The position numbers and the translations under genes are program-made. The notes beneath the pieces were generated by a model that was given only the letters and a program-made list of their open reading frames with translations, had not been told where the DNA came from and ran no database searches. Source: Botryosphaeria dothidea (Eukaryota > Ascomycota > Dothideomycetes > Botryosphaeriales > Botryosphaeriaceae). Taken from it: 64,000 nt of DNA. Where the stretch lies: contig WWBZ02000033.1 of NCBI GenBank assembly GCA_011503125.2, positions 2,728,001-2,792,000 of the forward strand. Direction: 5' to 3'. Shown here piece by piece: positions 22,545 to 34,702 of the stretch. Every line of letters begins with the position of its first letter. Within the stretch, counting starts at the first letter, position 1.

Positions 22545-23201
22545 TTCGAGGCTCGGCGGGTGGAATGAGACCGTCAGGCGCTGAGGAATGAGGCGGATAG
22601 CCGCCTATGGGCCTGTTTGTTGTCAGGCAGGAGGGCCGTGCGGGAGCTGGTGCTGGAGATCGCGGGCGCGGACACGGAAAGGCGGTAAGCTGGTGGCCTG
22701 CTGCTATTATAGTTGGAGGCAGAGGCAGAGGAGCGCCAGCCGTGACATGGGGGCCGGCAGATGACCGTCTATCATGCTGCACACGCCGCGCTAGCTGCGC
22801 TACGATTATTGCGGGTTGCGCGATCGCTGGCGGAGCTCTGATTGCAAACTTGCAGCACACGTGAGGCCAGCTCGCGGCAGGTGCACGCCTGAGCTACTAC
22901 CTTAGCTGCCTGCCTGCCTGCCTGCCTGGGCGTCACAGAGAGATAGGCGGCCGGCATACAAGCGCTGATCGGACGGACTACCGCCGAGAACGCCGACGCC
23001 GCTGAGTGGCCGCGAGCTTCCATGCTAGAGCTTCAACACCATCACCGTCCAGAACGCCATCACCACCATCGCCCACCACCACCTTCCTTCGCCCTGTCAT
23101 CGTGCCCGCGTCTTGCGTCCTCTATCTGCCTCCGCGCGCACCGGACCCAGCACATCCTCCGTCACCCGTTCACACGACCACCGCTCCCGGCCGCCACAAC
23201 C
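22545..23201. promoter_or_regulatory. Divergent promoter VNX1/RPT6, 657 bp
   Basis: Both start codons face outward. The region is GC-rich and contains a (TGCC)n run at 22906-22928. I looked for the yeast proteasome element GGTGGCAAA in either orientation and did not see it. The last 180 bases are C-rich and form the RPT6 leader. Confidence 0.6.
22906..22928. repeat. (CTGC)n tetranucleotide repeat
   Basis: Five and a half tandem copies of CTGC/TGCC in the VNX1-RPT6 divergent promoter. Confidence 0.85.
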
Positions 23202-24428
23202 ATGGCGCTCGACACCTTCTTCCACAACAAGATCGAGAGCATGAAGCTCGAGATCATCCAGGGCCAGGCCAAACTCCGCCGTCTAGAAGCACAGCGCAAC
23301 GACTACAACTCGCGTGTGCGGTTACTGCGCGAGGAGCTGGGCCTGCTGCAGCAGCCCGGTTCCTACGTCGGCGAGGTTGTCAAGGTCATGGGCACGAAGA
23401 AGGTCCTGGTCAAGGTGCATCCGGAAGGCAAATACGGTGAGCTCCTCCTGCAGATGCTGTTGCCCTTACGCTGCTGCTGACCCGCCTCCCTAGTCGTTGA
23501 TGTCTCGGACCAGGTCGACATATCCAAGCTGACGGCGGGCAAACGTGTCACCCTCCTCAGCGATTCCTACAAACTTGAGAAGATGCTCCCCTCATCGGTT
23601 GACCCGCTCGTCTCACTCATGATGGTTGAGAAGGTGCCCGACAGTACATACGACATGATTGGAGGTCTGGACCAGCAGATCAAGGAAATCAAGGAAGTAA
23701 TCGAGCTGGGTCTCAAGCACCCGGAGCTGTTCGAATCCCTTGGTATTGCACAACCGAAGGGCGTCTTGCTGTACGGGCCCCCCGGAACGGGAAAGACGCT
23801 GCTTGCTCGTGCAGTAGCACACCACACCGACTGCAAGTTCATCAGAGTGTCGGGTAGCGAGCTGGTGCAGAAGTATATCGGTGAAGGGTCGCGTATGGTG
23901 CGTGAGCTGTTCGTTATGGCACGTGAGCACGCACCGTCGATCATCTTCATGGATGAAATCGACAGCATCGGTAGCAGCCGTGTGGAGGGCTCGTCTGGCG
24001 GTGACTCGGAAGTGCAACGTACTATGCTGGAGCTTCTCAACCAGCTCGACGGCTTCGAGCCGACCAAGAACATCAAGATCATCATGGCAACCAACCGTCT
24101 CGACATCCTGGATCCTGCCCTGCTCCGTCCCGGCCGAATCGACCGCAAGATTGAATTTCCTCCGCCAACCGTCGAGGCTCGCGCTGACATTCTGCGCATC
24201 CATTCCCGCTCCATGAACCTGACTCGTGGTATCAACCTGACAAAGATTGCCGAGAAGATGAACGGCTGCTCTGGAGCAGAGTTGAAGGGTGTCTGCACTG
24301 AGGCGGGTATGTACGCTCTACGTGAGAGGCGTGTGCACGTCACACAAGAGGACTTCGACCTGGCAACGGCCAAGATCCTCAACAAGCATGACGACAAGCA
24401 GATGAGTTTGTCGAAGCTCTGGAAATAA
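23202..24428 (+). CDS. RPT6: 26S proteasome regulatory ATPase Rpt6
   Basis: Exons 23202-23436 and 23494-24428 with a 57-nt intron (GTGAGC...CCCTAG) give 389 residues starting [17 protein letters not shown] in a CAACCATGG context. An N-terminal coiled coil (about 5-50) is followed by an OB-fold stretch that contains the splice junction (EGKYVVDVSDQ). The AAA+ module has Walker A GPPGTGKT (173-180), Walker B IIFMDEID (Asp232, Glu233), a sensor in IMATNRLD and arginine fingers in [11 protein letters not shown]. The C terminus, SLSKLWK, is that of Rpt6 (Sug1), one of six ATPases that unfold ubiquitinated substrates into the 20S core. Length and motifs are complete; I see no anomaly. Confidence 0.97.
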
Positions 24429-26151
24429 ACCAAGTCCCGGGGCCGTGGAGGGGTTGGGAGGACACGATGCAAGTATATCACCGATCATCCTTGCTTATCG
24501 TTGTACGCGGCAGAGAGTGTGGTCATTTCTCATTGCACTCTCTCGGCAGCTACGGAAGGCGGGAACTGGCATCAAGGAAGCGAAGCAAGCTATAGAAAAC
24601 ATAATTTTTCATGTATTACCAGTCAACTGTGAAACGTTTTGTGTGGGGTACATGCGCGAGGAGAGAGAGGAAGAGGATTGGGTGGGCAAGGATTAACGAA
24701 TCATCATGAGTGTATTGGTCCTCCGCAAAAAGCTCCCAATGTTTTGGTTCAGGCCGTCGATTCGTCCTGATGATGCAATGTCTTGTAGCACGTTGTTCAC
24801 GGACAAACAACAAGAAAAGCAATCCAACGGTCCTATTCTCCTTGCAGCAAGGCGTGCTACATTCCTCTAATAGACACGTTTTTGGTTTGAAGAACGGGCA
24901 TGAAGGGAACATGTGCTGTGACGACACACCGCCCATCCGCGGCCCTCTTTTTCTTCTCGTCGTTTCCCTGCCCTCGCCCTGGCTACCAACCCCTCCCTCC
25001 CCCCACCCACCCTTTTCTGGGGATTCGTTTCATACTTCTACGAAATGCTGCATTTTTCATAGCTGCTGCAAGGCCCGTCGGTTAAGACGGGCTGACTGCG
25101 CGAGATTGAAAGTTTATTCGGGCCCTCATGCCTGATCACCCCCCAACCTCTTGTGCCGGCCTGCCTTTGGCCGAGAATAGGCACTGCGCATATGCATCCG
25201 CAAGCGCTCCTACTGCGCTTCTGCAGCTCTCGCCGAGTACAGTGCATGCAATCGATCGGCGTCTACCGGCCCTACAAATCGACCCACTTGCGGAAAGGGG
25301 AAGGCCGGCGCGGGATTGCGGGACGGCATGCATCTGGCGGAAGAGGGGAGCTATTGGGCAACGGCGAAGGCTTATCTTCTCCGCCCTCGAAAGCGTGACA
25401 AGGAAGAGGCAGCACCGGGATTGGATAATGTCCATGATGCAGGGTCGAAGTTTATTTACGGCCTGTCCGAAACTTGGCACACGTATGCTCTCCTTCGTTT
25501 CTGACAATGTGAGGTTGGGGTAGTATGATCTACAATCTAGACCTTTCTCTCGGCGTCGGCGGGATTGAAGGACATACGGCGGGATGTTTCTCTTTGACCC
25601 CTCGCACTGAGTCAGTGGGTACTTGCTTTTCCTTTTGTGAATCTCTCTGCCCAGGGATTCGAATGAGGTTGAGTACCTGTAGAGGGCTTAATTGCAGGGA
25701 AGAACCAGCCCTGCTGACATCTGTTAAAGATGACCGTTCTGAGATAACTCGCGAATACATTCTTGAGCAATGAATAAGTCCATTCAGGAGATATTGACTC
25801 TTTACTAACTCTGCACAACAAAAATCTTTGCACTTATGTATCATAGATGATCATCATAACAATAAGCTATAGCTACCGTCTATCTCTATCCTAGAAATAG
25901 CCCATAGAATGCCGCTACTACGGGTTCGTTGGGGATGGAGGTAAGCAAGAACGAAGGAAAAAAGAAACCTTGATGCAGTCATGAACCTCGTAATTTCGTG
26001 CTTTTCCATAACCAGAATGATACCGAAGACAATAGGGATACACTGCCGTCGATGATTTGCTGAAGGATAGAGCATCCGTCGATTTGGCACTTAACCGGAA
26101 GCAAGACCGACGTCTTTTGGGATACTCTGATTGCTATGGCACAATCACACC
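24429..26151. other. Intergenic spacer between convergent genes, 1.7 kb
   Basis: Lies between the 3' ends of RPT6 and the F-box gene. Contains a C/T-rich stretch at 24965-25018. Short frames on both strands overlap one another and show no family motif, so I see no gene. Confidence 0.5.
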
Positions 26152-28213
26152 TCAACTCTTAACATCCATCTCCTTCACCTCCCAGCCCAGTTCGTACTCC
26201 TCCCTTCTCGCATCGCAATTTCCATCAAAAGTCCATCTCACTGGACCGCGCTCCGTCCAAGCCCACAGACTGTCTTCACCGTTAAACGCCAGTGCAAACA
26301 CCACACCATGGGACGGCAATTCCACAGGCTGGAGACTCACAACCTCCGTCCGCTCACCAGCGGGCTTGCTTTGCGGAATATGGTGACTGATGGACGGCTC
26401 TGTAATATCGCGACGCGGGGAACATGAGTAATAGTCCCAGCCACATCGTTCGACCCATGGCCATTCGTCAACATCGAAAAAATCGTCATTGGAGAAGTCC
26501 GAGGCGGACGTGTCGGTAGATGCCATTGTAGTAGTGCTTGAGACTGAAGGAGCGCTGAAATGCGTGGTGGTATTGCTAGAATCAAGGACTAAACTGCCGT
26601 TTGTTGAATTGGTACTGCTGACCTGTGGAGTGCTGGGAGTAGCATCTGAGGAGTCCAAGTCGGTTTCTGTACTGCTGTTGGAGCTCGTACCCCTGCTGCC
26701 CGCCAAAGTACCGTTCGTGTGTGTCTGGCGTTCGAAAAAGGCATTCGGATGGACCACCCAAATCTGGACACGCTTCCAAGTGGCGATGGCAATTCGTCGT
26801 TTACGGGGTGATACTGCCATTATCAGCCCGAGCGAAGAGCTTGTTCCAGATTCCAGGTTCAGGCTGCCAAGTTCAGCAACAATGATGTGCTCGATCGAGT
26901 GGTACCGTTGGACGGGGTTGTAATGCTGACAGCCGTTTGGGAAATGAACGCCTTTGACTATGTAGGCTCCCGGATGAGGCCCTCCATTGTGGATGTGTAA
27001 TTGAAGAACACTGTTGAGGCAATACTCATCGCCAAAAGGGTCTACAAGGTGGTGTTTATGGTGTACAGCAAGCGGGAAGCCGAAAGAAGCGGCGGTGAAT
27101 GGTTTTGTCGAGAACGATATGGAGGTAGACGACATATGGTCCGAACTCACGGAGGTGTAGTCATCGATTTCCCAGTGTGGCGTTGGTATACCGGGGGCAA
27201 AGAACCAGGCTCTGTTCTTAATGATGCAGATTTCACTTGGCGCTGGGGCTGGGGTGCCACTTGCTGCACAGCTCGTATCACAGACTCTGACCAGCGGGAA
27301 AGGGTCTGCAAAGGGTGTTAAAACCTAACTTGGATCCAACACATAAAGGCGTAACTTCAAGGAGGATAACAGTTGACTTACCATAGAACCTATTCGGTTT
27401 TCTTTGAACCCATTCGATTCGCCATTCACCAGATGATTTCATCGTACCATTCGGGTGAATTCCATAACAAATGAGAGCGGAACCGTCATCTGCCATAGCG
27501 AGAGCCCTCGGCTCAAGGCTACCCCCGGTATTGATATCTCGTATCTCTTCAACACTTGCATCGAAGGCTTCGGTGAACGTCCAAGTTACAAGCTTCATTA
27601 CCTCCTTCGACTGCTTGACGGCCGCCTTGACAAATGGACCCCCTACGCTATTCCTCAACCGATAACGATACAGAACTGCTAGCTTGGCGACACACTGGCA
27701 AATTTTTGATCTTTCATGAGAGTCGTAGAAAGCCGTCTTAACAACCTCAAACTCAATGTCCTCTTCAGGGCCCAAACCCAGGGCTGTGGGAGACAACACA
27801 CATTTGAGTATCGGAATTTGAGACTTGATGCTGTACACGCCAACGGAGGCATCTTTGGTACATACGAGTGCCATCAACAAATGGTCCGTCTTGCAACTGC
27901 AGTTCATGAACATGCCATACTTCAGCTGCTCCGAACGAGGAAGTGCGAAGTGGGATATGTCGGCAAGGGCGTCAACTCCATGTAGAAGGTTCCTCGAGGC
28001 GCGCCGCCGGAATGCCTTGTAAAGCTTCTTCACATCCTTTACCCCGAGGCTGCCGTTGATGCCGGGTACCTTGCCCAATTGATTCTGGAGAGGTAGAGCT
28101 CCGAGGGCAGCGGAACGAAGAGTTTTGCATACACGGAAAAGCTGTGAGAAGCTGCCTGGGTCGAGACAGTAGATAATCTCCAGCAAGAGCTCATTTGGCA
28201 GGTCTAACAACAT
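26152..28213 (-). CDS. F-box protein with propeller-like C-terminal half
   Basis: Exons 28213-27382 and 27305-26152 (76-nt intron, GTAAGT...TTGCAG) give 661 residues. The F-box sits at the very start: MLLDLPNELLLEIIYCL, then FSQLFRVCKTLRSAAL (residues 1-40), the part that binds Skp1 in SCF ubiquitin ligases. Downstream there are repeated short beta-strand units such as DDGSALICYGIHPNG and LGLIMAVSPRKRRIAIATWKRVQIWVV, and the close EDSLWAWTERGPVRWTFDG, consistent with a divergent WD40-like propeller for substrate recognition. An insertion rich in Ser/Thr/Asn (about 485-565) interrupts it. The splice joint restores NRFYDPFPLVRVCD. Substrate is unknown. The start at 28213 puts the F-box at the N terminus; an upstream in-frame TTG is ignored. 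Confidence 0.87.
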
Positions 28214-30419
28214 GGTGGAAGGGGAGATGTTTTGGGGAGATCTGCTTAGGCCTGACAAGTCAGCTCTTAGGTCACAGATAGAGCCAGCCGTGCCAGCAGA
28301 CGAGTGTAACGAGTAAGCAAGAGAGTTCGGTATTGATGTGTAAGTCTGTTGCAGCCGATGATCTGTGTAGGATTTCGCAGACGGTCCGAAAGAGCGGTTT
28401 AGGACAGCCGGCGAGCTACAAGGCGATAGAGTTGAGGCAGACGCGAGGCTGCAGGATTACGACTGTTCCGCATCCCGAATTGTAGCCGCGCTAGCAGAGT
28501 ATTGGTGCTTGGCTGCAGGCCGGGGCTGCTCGCAGAGCGTTGCCTTGGCCCATAAGCGTTGGACGTGTATAAAGGCAATGCGCTGGCCAGGGGCCTGACG
28601 TGTCGGTGGTGTCTACAGACGAACCAGGAGCAGAAGCGGTGCTGCCAAATACGAAGACATGGGATACTTACAGCTGCATGTAGACGTCAGGACTGATGGG
28701 GTGAAGCGCGTTTCGCGCGTGGGTATGCTCGCACAGGCGAAGTGGGAGCTCGCGCGGCGGCCCCAACGGGCTGGAGGGCAGATCTGGACGGTTCCGCGGC
28801 GGACCCGGTGAAAGTTGGACCGAAGTCGCGTGTTGCCGGAGAAGACTTCGCGTCACGGCTGGCCGGCACAACGGGCTGGCCGGTCCAGTGAGATCTGTGT
28901 CTAATTATTGACGAGGCCAGGGACCGCTCCGCAGGGCGGTGCGGCTGAAGGACGCTTGGAGCCGGCGAACTGTGGGCGCCCGCTTGCCGGTCGGACAGGG
29001 CACAGAGGGCACGCGCCTCAAGAGCCGTGGCTGGTGACACGGCGGCAGTCGTTGACAAAGCGGAGCTGGGCACAGGCGACGCAGCAGCGACGTCAGAGCC
29101 GCCGCGTGACTGGATCGGCGTGTTTTCGCGGAGGGTTGCTGGCGAGAGGCTCAACTGGTCAACTGGGCCCTGCAAAGCAAGCGAGGCGACAGGGCCCTGG
29201 ATGCGCCTACCGCCTCCAGGGCACAGCCCAATTGGACCATCCGTGGCGGTGCTGCCCGCGCCCACGCCCACGCTGCCATAGCATAGGGGCTCTACAGTGA
29301 TCAGCAACACACACCTCATCAATGCTTGCCGCCTTGACTTTTCTCGTGCGGTCATCGCCGCCCCAAGCTCCTCAACAGTCACCGGCATGCCAGGCGCGCC
29401 CTGTTGTCTGCCCTCACGTGGCGGCAGTTGCGCCATCCGCAGCGCCTGCTAGCCCCCCGTGCTAACTGGAGAATGCTCGCATGGCATTCTCAGCAGGAGC
29501 GGGAGCTGGTTTGCATCATCAGAGTCCGGCGGACTGGGCGACCTGAGCGCGGTCCAGACCGGGAACTTCTGCTGCACGACTCAAGGCAGGCGGAGACGCT
29601 GTGCCGCCGACGCGCTGATTTGCGCGGACATGGGCAGTTTGGCAAGCCCCGCCAGCGCACCCCCACCACACCAGCTCGACATTTGATTTTGTTGCGGCGC
29701 CGGTGGTGGTGGTGGTGCCGTGTCGTCGAGGTCGTGTTGCTGCTGCGCGGACAAAGGCAGCGTGCTGTTGCGGGCGCCGAGCAAGGCTGGGACGGACCTG
29801 GGCCACGCGCGGTTTGAGGACGGGAGGCTAGAACACGGCAGGCCCAGGGTGCCGTTCGCGGAGATAGGGCAGCAGCGTTTTAGGAGTATATTGAGGGCTT
29901 GAGGCACCGGCGCCGCCGCCGTGAGCGTGACCGATCTGCTTCTCTGTGCGCTGATCCGACAGGGGCCGCCTAAGGATTTCTCACGTTTGGCGCCTTCACT
30001 ACCCTGCGTCAAGCTCTGGACGACCCTCACCCTCCCTCTCCCACCTCGCTCGCACCCCTACGCGCTCCACTCTTTCCAACGCATCATCGCGCCAGTCCGC
30101 CCCCGCCGTGCTGCGCGCCGCGAGAAGATTCGATTCCGCCGCAGTGAAGGGCCCGTTGCTGTGTTTCACTTCGCCTGCTCCGCCGCTCGGGCTGACTGCA
30201 CATTACTCGCTTGCCGCGATGATGTAATGCCGTGGCTCGCCCGCCATCCTCGCCTTCTCCCTTCCACGTCCGCAACCTCACGCGCGCAATCCCCGTCTTA
30301 AGGTCGCTATGACCCATCCGCCTGCATTCGACTCGACTCACAGCGTTTGATGCTCCCATCCCAAGTGCATCTCCCCGAACGGCTGTCAGGCCTCTGAGAG
30401 TCTCGCATTCTCGACCAAC
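28214..30419. promoter_or_regulatory. Large GC-rich divergent spacer, 2.2 kb
   Basis: Lies between the start codons of the F-box gene (-) and the tyrosine phosphatase (+), so it must hold both promoters and long leaders. It is GC-rich from about 28500 to 30150, then pyrimidine-rich (30020-30080) before the phosphatase. A 249-codon minus-strand frame (28687-29436) lacks any motif and has low-complexity composition; I do not call it a gene. A non-coding transcript is possible but nothing shows it. Confidence 0.5.
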
Positions 30420-33077
30420 ATGACCACCAGCGCCGCCACCCCGTCGCACACTCCCTGTGCATGGGAACACCATTCGCAGAGACCTGCGAACTCTCGCTCC
30501 ACCACCGCTCGAACCCCAGCCTCGGTTGGCCAACCTCTCCCGCCCGCTTTCCGTCCCAATGATGCTCGCTCGCCCATTGCCCAGGACGCCCGCAGTCCAA
30601 GCCCTAACTATTTTGGCCTCGCCTTCGACTCAACCGCAGACTTCTTCTCCTCCAGTGGCGCACGCCACGCCCGGGCCAACTGGAGTCCTCCGAATTCCAA
30701 TGTGCGCTCCACCGCCGCTGCCTCGCCCCGCGTAATACCCGTCGACCAAAACCCTGAGTTCGAGGCCTTCCGCCGCCAGTCAGAAGAGGCCAGGAAATTC
30801 AGTCTCGGCGGTGGACTGTCGCAGTTCACCATCTCGAAAGCGCCCATGAACCTATCAAATCCCCCCTCGGCACGCTCCGCGAGCCATGTTGACGTATCCT
30901 CTTCCCATCAAAATGGAACCCCGGTCTCGCCCAAAAGCAGCGACTCAAGCGGTTCCATGCTGACTCCCGAGAAGCCGCGCTCGCCCAAGCGCATGCTATC
31001 TACGGATTCGACCGTCTTCCCCAACCGGCCCCGGCGCCTCTCTCCCGCAAGTTACTCAGAATCGTCAGATAGCGAACAGCCGCCAAAGTTTGCCGAAGGT
31101 GTGCCTGACAGATTTTCAATTCCGAACTCCAAACCACTGTCAAGTGTGCCGACGCACACGCGTGCGGAAACGCTACCTGCGAACTTGGATAATGAAAGCA
31201 CGGGTCCCAAGCAGGGTCCGATCATGGTAACGCCTCAACACGTGGTCACCCTGTTAGAATCATCTGAAGAAGAGATTCTGCTACTGGATCTTCGTGTGTC
31301 CACACAGTATGCGCTTTCCAGGATACGCGGCGCTCTCAATCTTTGTATCCCTACGACGCTGCTCAAGAGAGCTTCTTTCAACGTGGAAAAGTTAGCCGAG
31401 ACATTTAAAGACGACATCCAGAAGAAGAAGTTCGAGAACTGGAGAGGCTGCAGATACATCGTTGTCTACGATGCAGATTCGTCGCAGCTTAAAGATGCCA
31501 CAAGTTGTGTCAACACACTCAAGAAATTCTCGAACGAGGGCTGGAACGGTCCTTCCTACATAATACGTGGCGGCATCAGTGAATTCGCCAGTAAATTCGC
31601 GTCTTTTGTCACTAGAGGCACCAGCAGCAGTTCGACGAAAGCCGCCAGTAAGAAGCCAAACTTGAAGCTGGAGAATTTACCAGGCCCAGCTCCTGTCGTT
31701 GGTGGTTGCCCAATGCCCGCGACGCAGAATGCGGCAAATCCATTCTTTGGTAACATTCGGCAGAACATGGATCTAATTGGCGGCGTCGGTCAGATGCCCA
31801 TCAAGCAGCCGCAGAGGATGAACAGCAAAACCCAGCAACAGTTACCTGGTTGGCTCAAGAATGCTGTGGATGAGAAGGACAAGGGTTCCTCGGTCTCCGA
31901 AAAGTTCCTTCAAATCGAGAAGCGGGAACAGAAACGCATGCAGGAAGCTCTTTCTGGCAAAGTCGTATACGGTGAACCTGCACCGGAGGCGCCTACTAGC
32001 GTTAAGATTGCAGGCATCGAGAAGGGGAACAAGAATCGCTACAACAATATCTGGCCCTTCGAGCACACCAGGGTCAAGTTGGAAGGGGTTCCGTTAGAAG
32101 GTTGCGACTACGTCAACGCGAACCATGTCAAGCCTCCATGGTCGAACAAGCGATACATTGCTACCCAAGGACCGATTCCGGTCACTTTCGCGGATTTCTG
32201 GAGTGTCATCTGGCAACAGGATGTCCGTGTTATTGTAATGTTGACCGCCGAGAAAGAAGGCGGCCAAATTAAAGCGCACAACTACTGGGATGCTCAACAA
32301 TATGGACCATACAAGCTCAACTTCCATACCGAGCATCGTGCGTCTTTGGAACCCGGTGCTATCAAACGCCACCATGCACGAAGCAGTACAGGCAACCGGT
32401 CCTCTGAAGGATTGGGAGGGTCGTCACGGGGTTCGGGAGGATCTTCACAGTCGCAGGACTACTTTCCTCAACCGGAAAGCCAAGGATCTCCTAGCTCTGA
32501 GCAGCCTTACGTCATTGTCCGCAGGTTCACCTTGTCAAACACTGAGCTTCCTTTCGCTCGCATGCGCGAGATCACTCAACTTCAGTATTCCAATTGGCCC
32601 GACTTCGGAGCGCCCGCACACCCAGCACATCTGCTGGGCCTTGTCGAGCAGTGTGATGTTGTTGTTCGTCAGACGCAGGGTGGTTCGGTGGATGATCCTG
32701 ATCCGCCGAGCAAACATCCAGTGCTCGTTCACTGCAGTGCAGGATGCGGTCGTACAGGTACTTTCTGTACTGTCGACAGCGTCATAGACATGCTCAAGCG
32801 ACAGCGGAGCGTACGATCACAACGACAGACGTCACCTATGGACGTCGACAAAGCACCACCAGCAAATAACAAAGAGAGCCCCTTCTTCAAGCCTTTAAAC
32901 GAGACGGTACGAGATGAGGTGGAGAGCGACTGGCTCGATCGAGACGATATCGATTTGATTGAGAAGACGGTGGAGACGTTCAGACACCAGAGGCTGAGCA
33001 TGGTGCAGAGTCTGCGTCAGTTCGTGCTCTGTTACGAGAGTGTCTTGGAATGGCTGGTGGAGCAGCACCAGGACTAA
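30420..33077 (+). CDS. MAPK-type protein tyrosine phosphatase with rhodanese domain
   Basis: Intronless, 885 residues, start context ACCAACATGACC. Residues 1-270 are disordered and Ser/Pro-rich with many S-P sites. A rhodanese/CH2-like domain follows (about 275-400): ILLLDLRVSTQYALSRIRGA (Asp290 region), then LLKRASF, a short basic motif of the type used by yeast Ptp2/Ptp3 and dual-specificity MAPK phosphatases to dock MAP kinases. The usual catalytic loop of this domain reads VVYDADSS, without Cys, so it should be a binding rather than catalytic domain. The classical PTP domain spans ~520-880, with the WPD loop WPDFGAP (726-732) and signature HCSAGCGRTG (Cys772, Arg778). Homology to S. pombe Pyp1/Pyp2 and yeast Ptp2/3 suggests dephosphorylation of stress MAP kinases. 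A low-complexity Ser/Gly insert splits the PTP domain (~650-690). Confidence 0.93.
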   Translation: MTTSAATPSHTPCAWEHHSQRPANSRSTTARTPASVGQPLPPAFRPNDARSPIAQDARSPSPNYFGLAFDSTADFFSSSGARHARANWSPPNSNVRSTAAASPRVIPVDQNPEFEAFRRQSEEARKFSLGGGLSQFTISKAPMNLSNPPSARSASHVDVSSSHQNGTPVSPKSSDSSGSMLTPEKPRSPKRMLSTDSTVFPNRPRRLSPASYSESSDSEQPPKFAEGVPDRFSIPNSKPLSSVPTHTRAETLPANLDNESTGPKQGPIMVTPQHVVTLLESSEEEILLLDLRVSTQYALSRIRGALNLCIPTTLLKRASFNVEKLAETFKDDIQKKKFENWRGCRYIVVYDADSSQLKDATSCVNTLKKFSNEGWNGPSYIIRGGISEFASKFASFVTRGTSSSSTKAASKKPNLKLENLPGPAPVVGGCPMPATQNAANPFFGNIRQNMDLIGGVGQMPIKQPQRMNSKTQQQLPGWLKNAVDEKDKGSSVSEKFLQIEKREQKRMQEALSGKVVYGEPAPEAPTSVKIAGIEKGNKNRYNNIWPFEHTRVKLEGVPLEGCDYVNANHVKPPWSNKRYIATQGPIPVTFADFWSVIWQQDVRVIVMLTAEKEGGQIKAHNYWDAQQYGPYKLNFHTEHRASLEPGAIKRHHARSSTGNRSSEGLGGSSRGSGGSSQSQDYFPQPESQGSPSSEQPYVIVRRFTLSNTELPFARMREITQLQYSNWPDFGAPAHPAHLLGLVEQCDVVVRQTQGGSVDDPDPPSKHPVLVHCSAGCGRTGTFCTVDSVIDMLKRQRSVRSQRQTSPMDVDKAPPANNKESPFFKPLNETVRDEVESDWLDRDDIDLIEKTVETFRHQRLSMVQSLRQFVLCYESVLEWLVEQHQD

Positions 33078-34702
33078 AGTAAGGTGTCTTGGTATGGTCC
33101 CTGCTGATTTTGCAGTAATCAGAGAGCCGAAAGGCCATTTTCGGCGGTGATTTGACCGATCACTTTCATATGGCATCAACTTGGCGTCGAGAGGAGCAAT
33201 GGGTGGCATCCTTTTGCAGATTTTCAAGGAAGAAAGCAGAGCCATGACATAAGAAGGATGGCGCTTGATCATACTAGCATCAACGGCGCAAGGGCGTTCT
33301 AATGGGATTCACGGTTTGGATATACAAGGAAACGATTCCCTCGTCTGGGTTTGGTAACATTTTCATTGTTCCCGCGGTAAACGGATGGGAACGGCCGGGC
33401 TTGCATGGGCAGTGGGTCCTGGGTGGAGCGCAGATGAGATAAGGGGTGTGTGGGACAGTGGAGGGGGCCCTCGGTGCATGCAAACATTGGCAAATTCTAT
33501 TTTTTCGGGTGTTCATGTTTTTTGGGCTGCATGCAGCGGAGAAAAGACGGAAGGGAGTGCAGGATCCTCGGACAGGCTAAGAGGACGGCAATAAGAGAAT
33601 TGGCACTGGGTATCCACATAGCAATGGAATCGTCGTTTAGACAGAGAAATTTGGTGGGAGCGTGCAGGTGTGACGTGAGAGGGAGCCGCAGCCGCGGGTC
33701 GCTTTGATGTCAGCGGGCCTTGAATGTTGGACCCTGCACGACAGGCCCCTGGCCCTGACACACCCTCACTCAGCCGTCCGCTTCCGTCTCGTGCGTCGCG
33801 CTCCCTTGCTGCCCAGTGTGACTCACATGACAGCGCGATCTCGCGTAACCGCGTTCAATCTGGCGCAAAGTGTCGCATGGACGTCGCAATGTCCGCCGGG
33901 CCAATGAGCGCGGCGCCCACGCAGCCGCTCTCGGTGGCCGGTCGTTGTGGACGGCTGGGGGAACGCTGAGCCAGGCGTCCTCGAGCCCAACATGGAACGC
34001 GGCAGGCATCCGTTCCGCCGCGTCGCGCTGCTGTCGTGGCGGGGGACGCGTCTCGCGCTGCGTCGCAGCTCGATTCGGGCAACCGCATGTGTGCGTCTGG
34101 GAGTCTTATCAGGCGAGGCTGGGGCTGTACGTCATTTCTGCCAATGGGCACCGCTGATGCGCGCACCCATGGCGCTGATGCTGAGCGCGGCTGGGCGGGC
34201 GACCACACACGGCGGCGCGACGCCTGCAGTGGCACAAGATAGGCAAAAGCGCTGCTGCCTCTGCTGCTGCCAAGCGCCTCATCGCTGCACCGTGGTCTGT
34301 GTGCCTGGCCACCACTCTGTGCCATTGGGCGTAGGGCTGCGAGCAGGGCGGACAGCAACACGGCCAGCCAACCTTCATAAACAACCGCGCCCCCCGCGCC
34401 CGCCTCGCCCGGTTCCTCTCCTCCAGGTCTCCACGTCCCGCCAAGTCCTCGAGCCCCGACAACGTACCGCTTAGGATCTCTCACCCAGGTTCTAGCAGAA
34501 CGAACTTCCCCCGAAGTATCGTTTCCCGGAGCTCGCCAACACCGCCAACACGACTTGCGCGATTGCCCCGCCCGACGGCAGCGTGAAGCCTCGAACTAAC
34601 TTTCCACGCTCTTTTCGATTGCCAAACTTTCCGGTCTTTTCTGCTCCCCGCTCTACCAACGTCGCTCGTTTCAGACGGTCTTTCTCTTCGGTGTTTCCCA
34701 AA
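33078..34702. other. Intergenic spacer, 1.6 kb
   Basis: Follows the phosphatase and contains the promoter of the BTB gene. It is GC-rich at 33700-34450; overlapping open frames on both strands there have no motif and look like composition artefacts. Confidence 0.5.

Noticed and set aside
25640..25680. GGATTCGAAT, a tRNA B-box-like string
   Set aside because: No cloverleaf, A-box or acceptor stem can be paired around it.
28687..29436. 249-codon minus-strand frame
   Set aside because: Low-complexity Ser/Ala/Pro/Arg composition in a GC-rich spacer, with no family look. Kept only as a possibility in the findings.
33855..34484. 209-codon minus-strand frame
   Set aside because: No motif and low-complexity; overlapped by equally long plus-strand frames.
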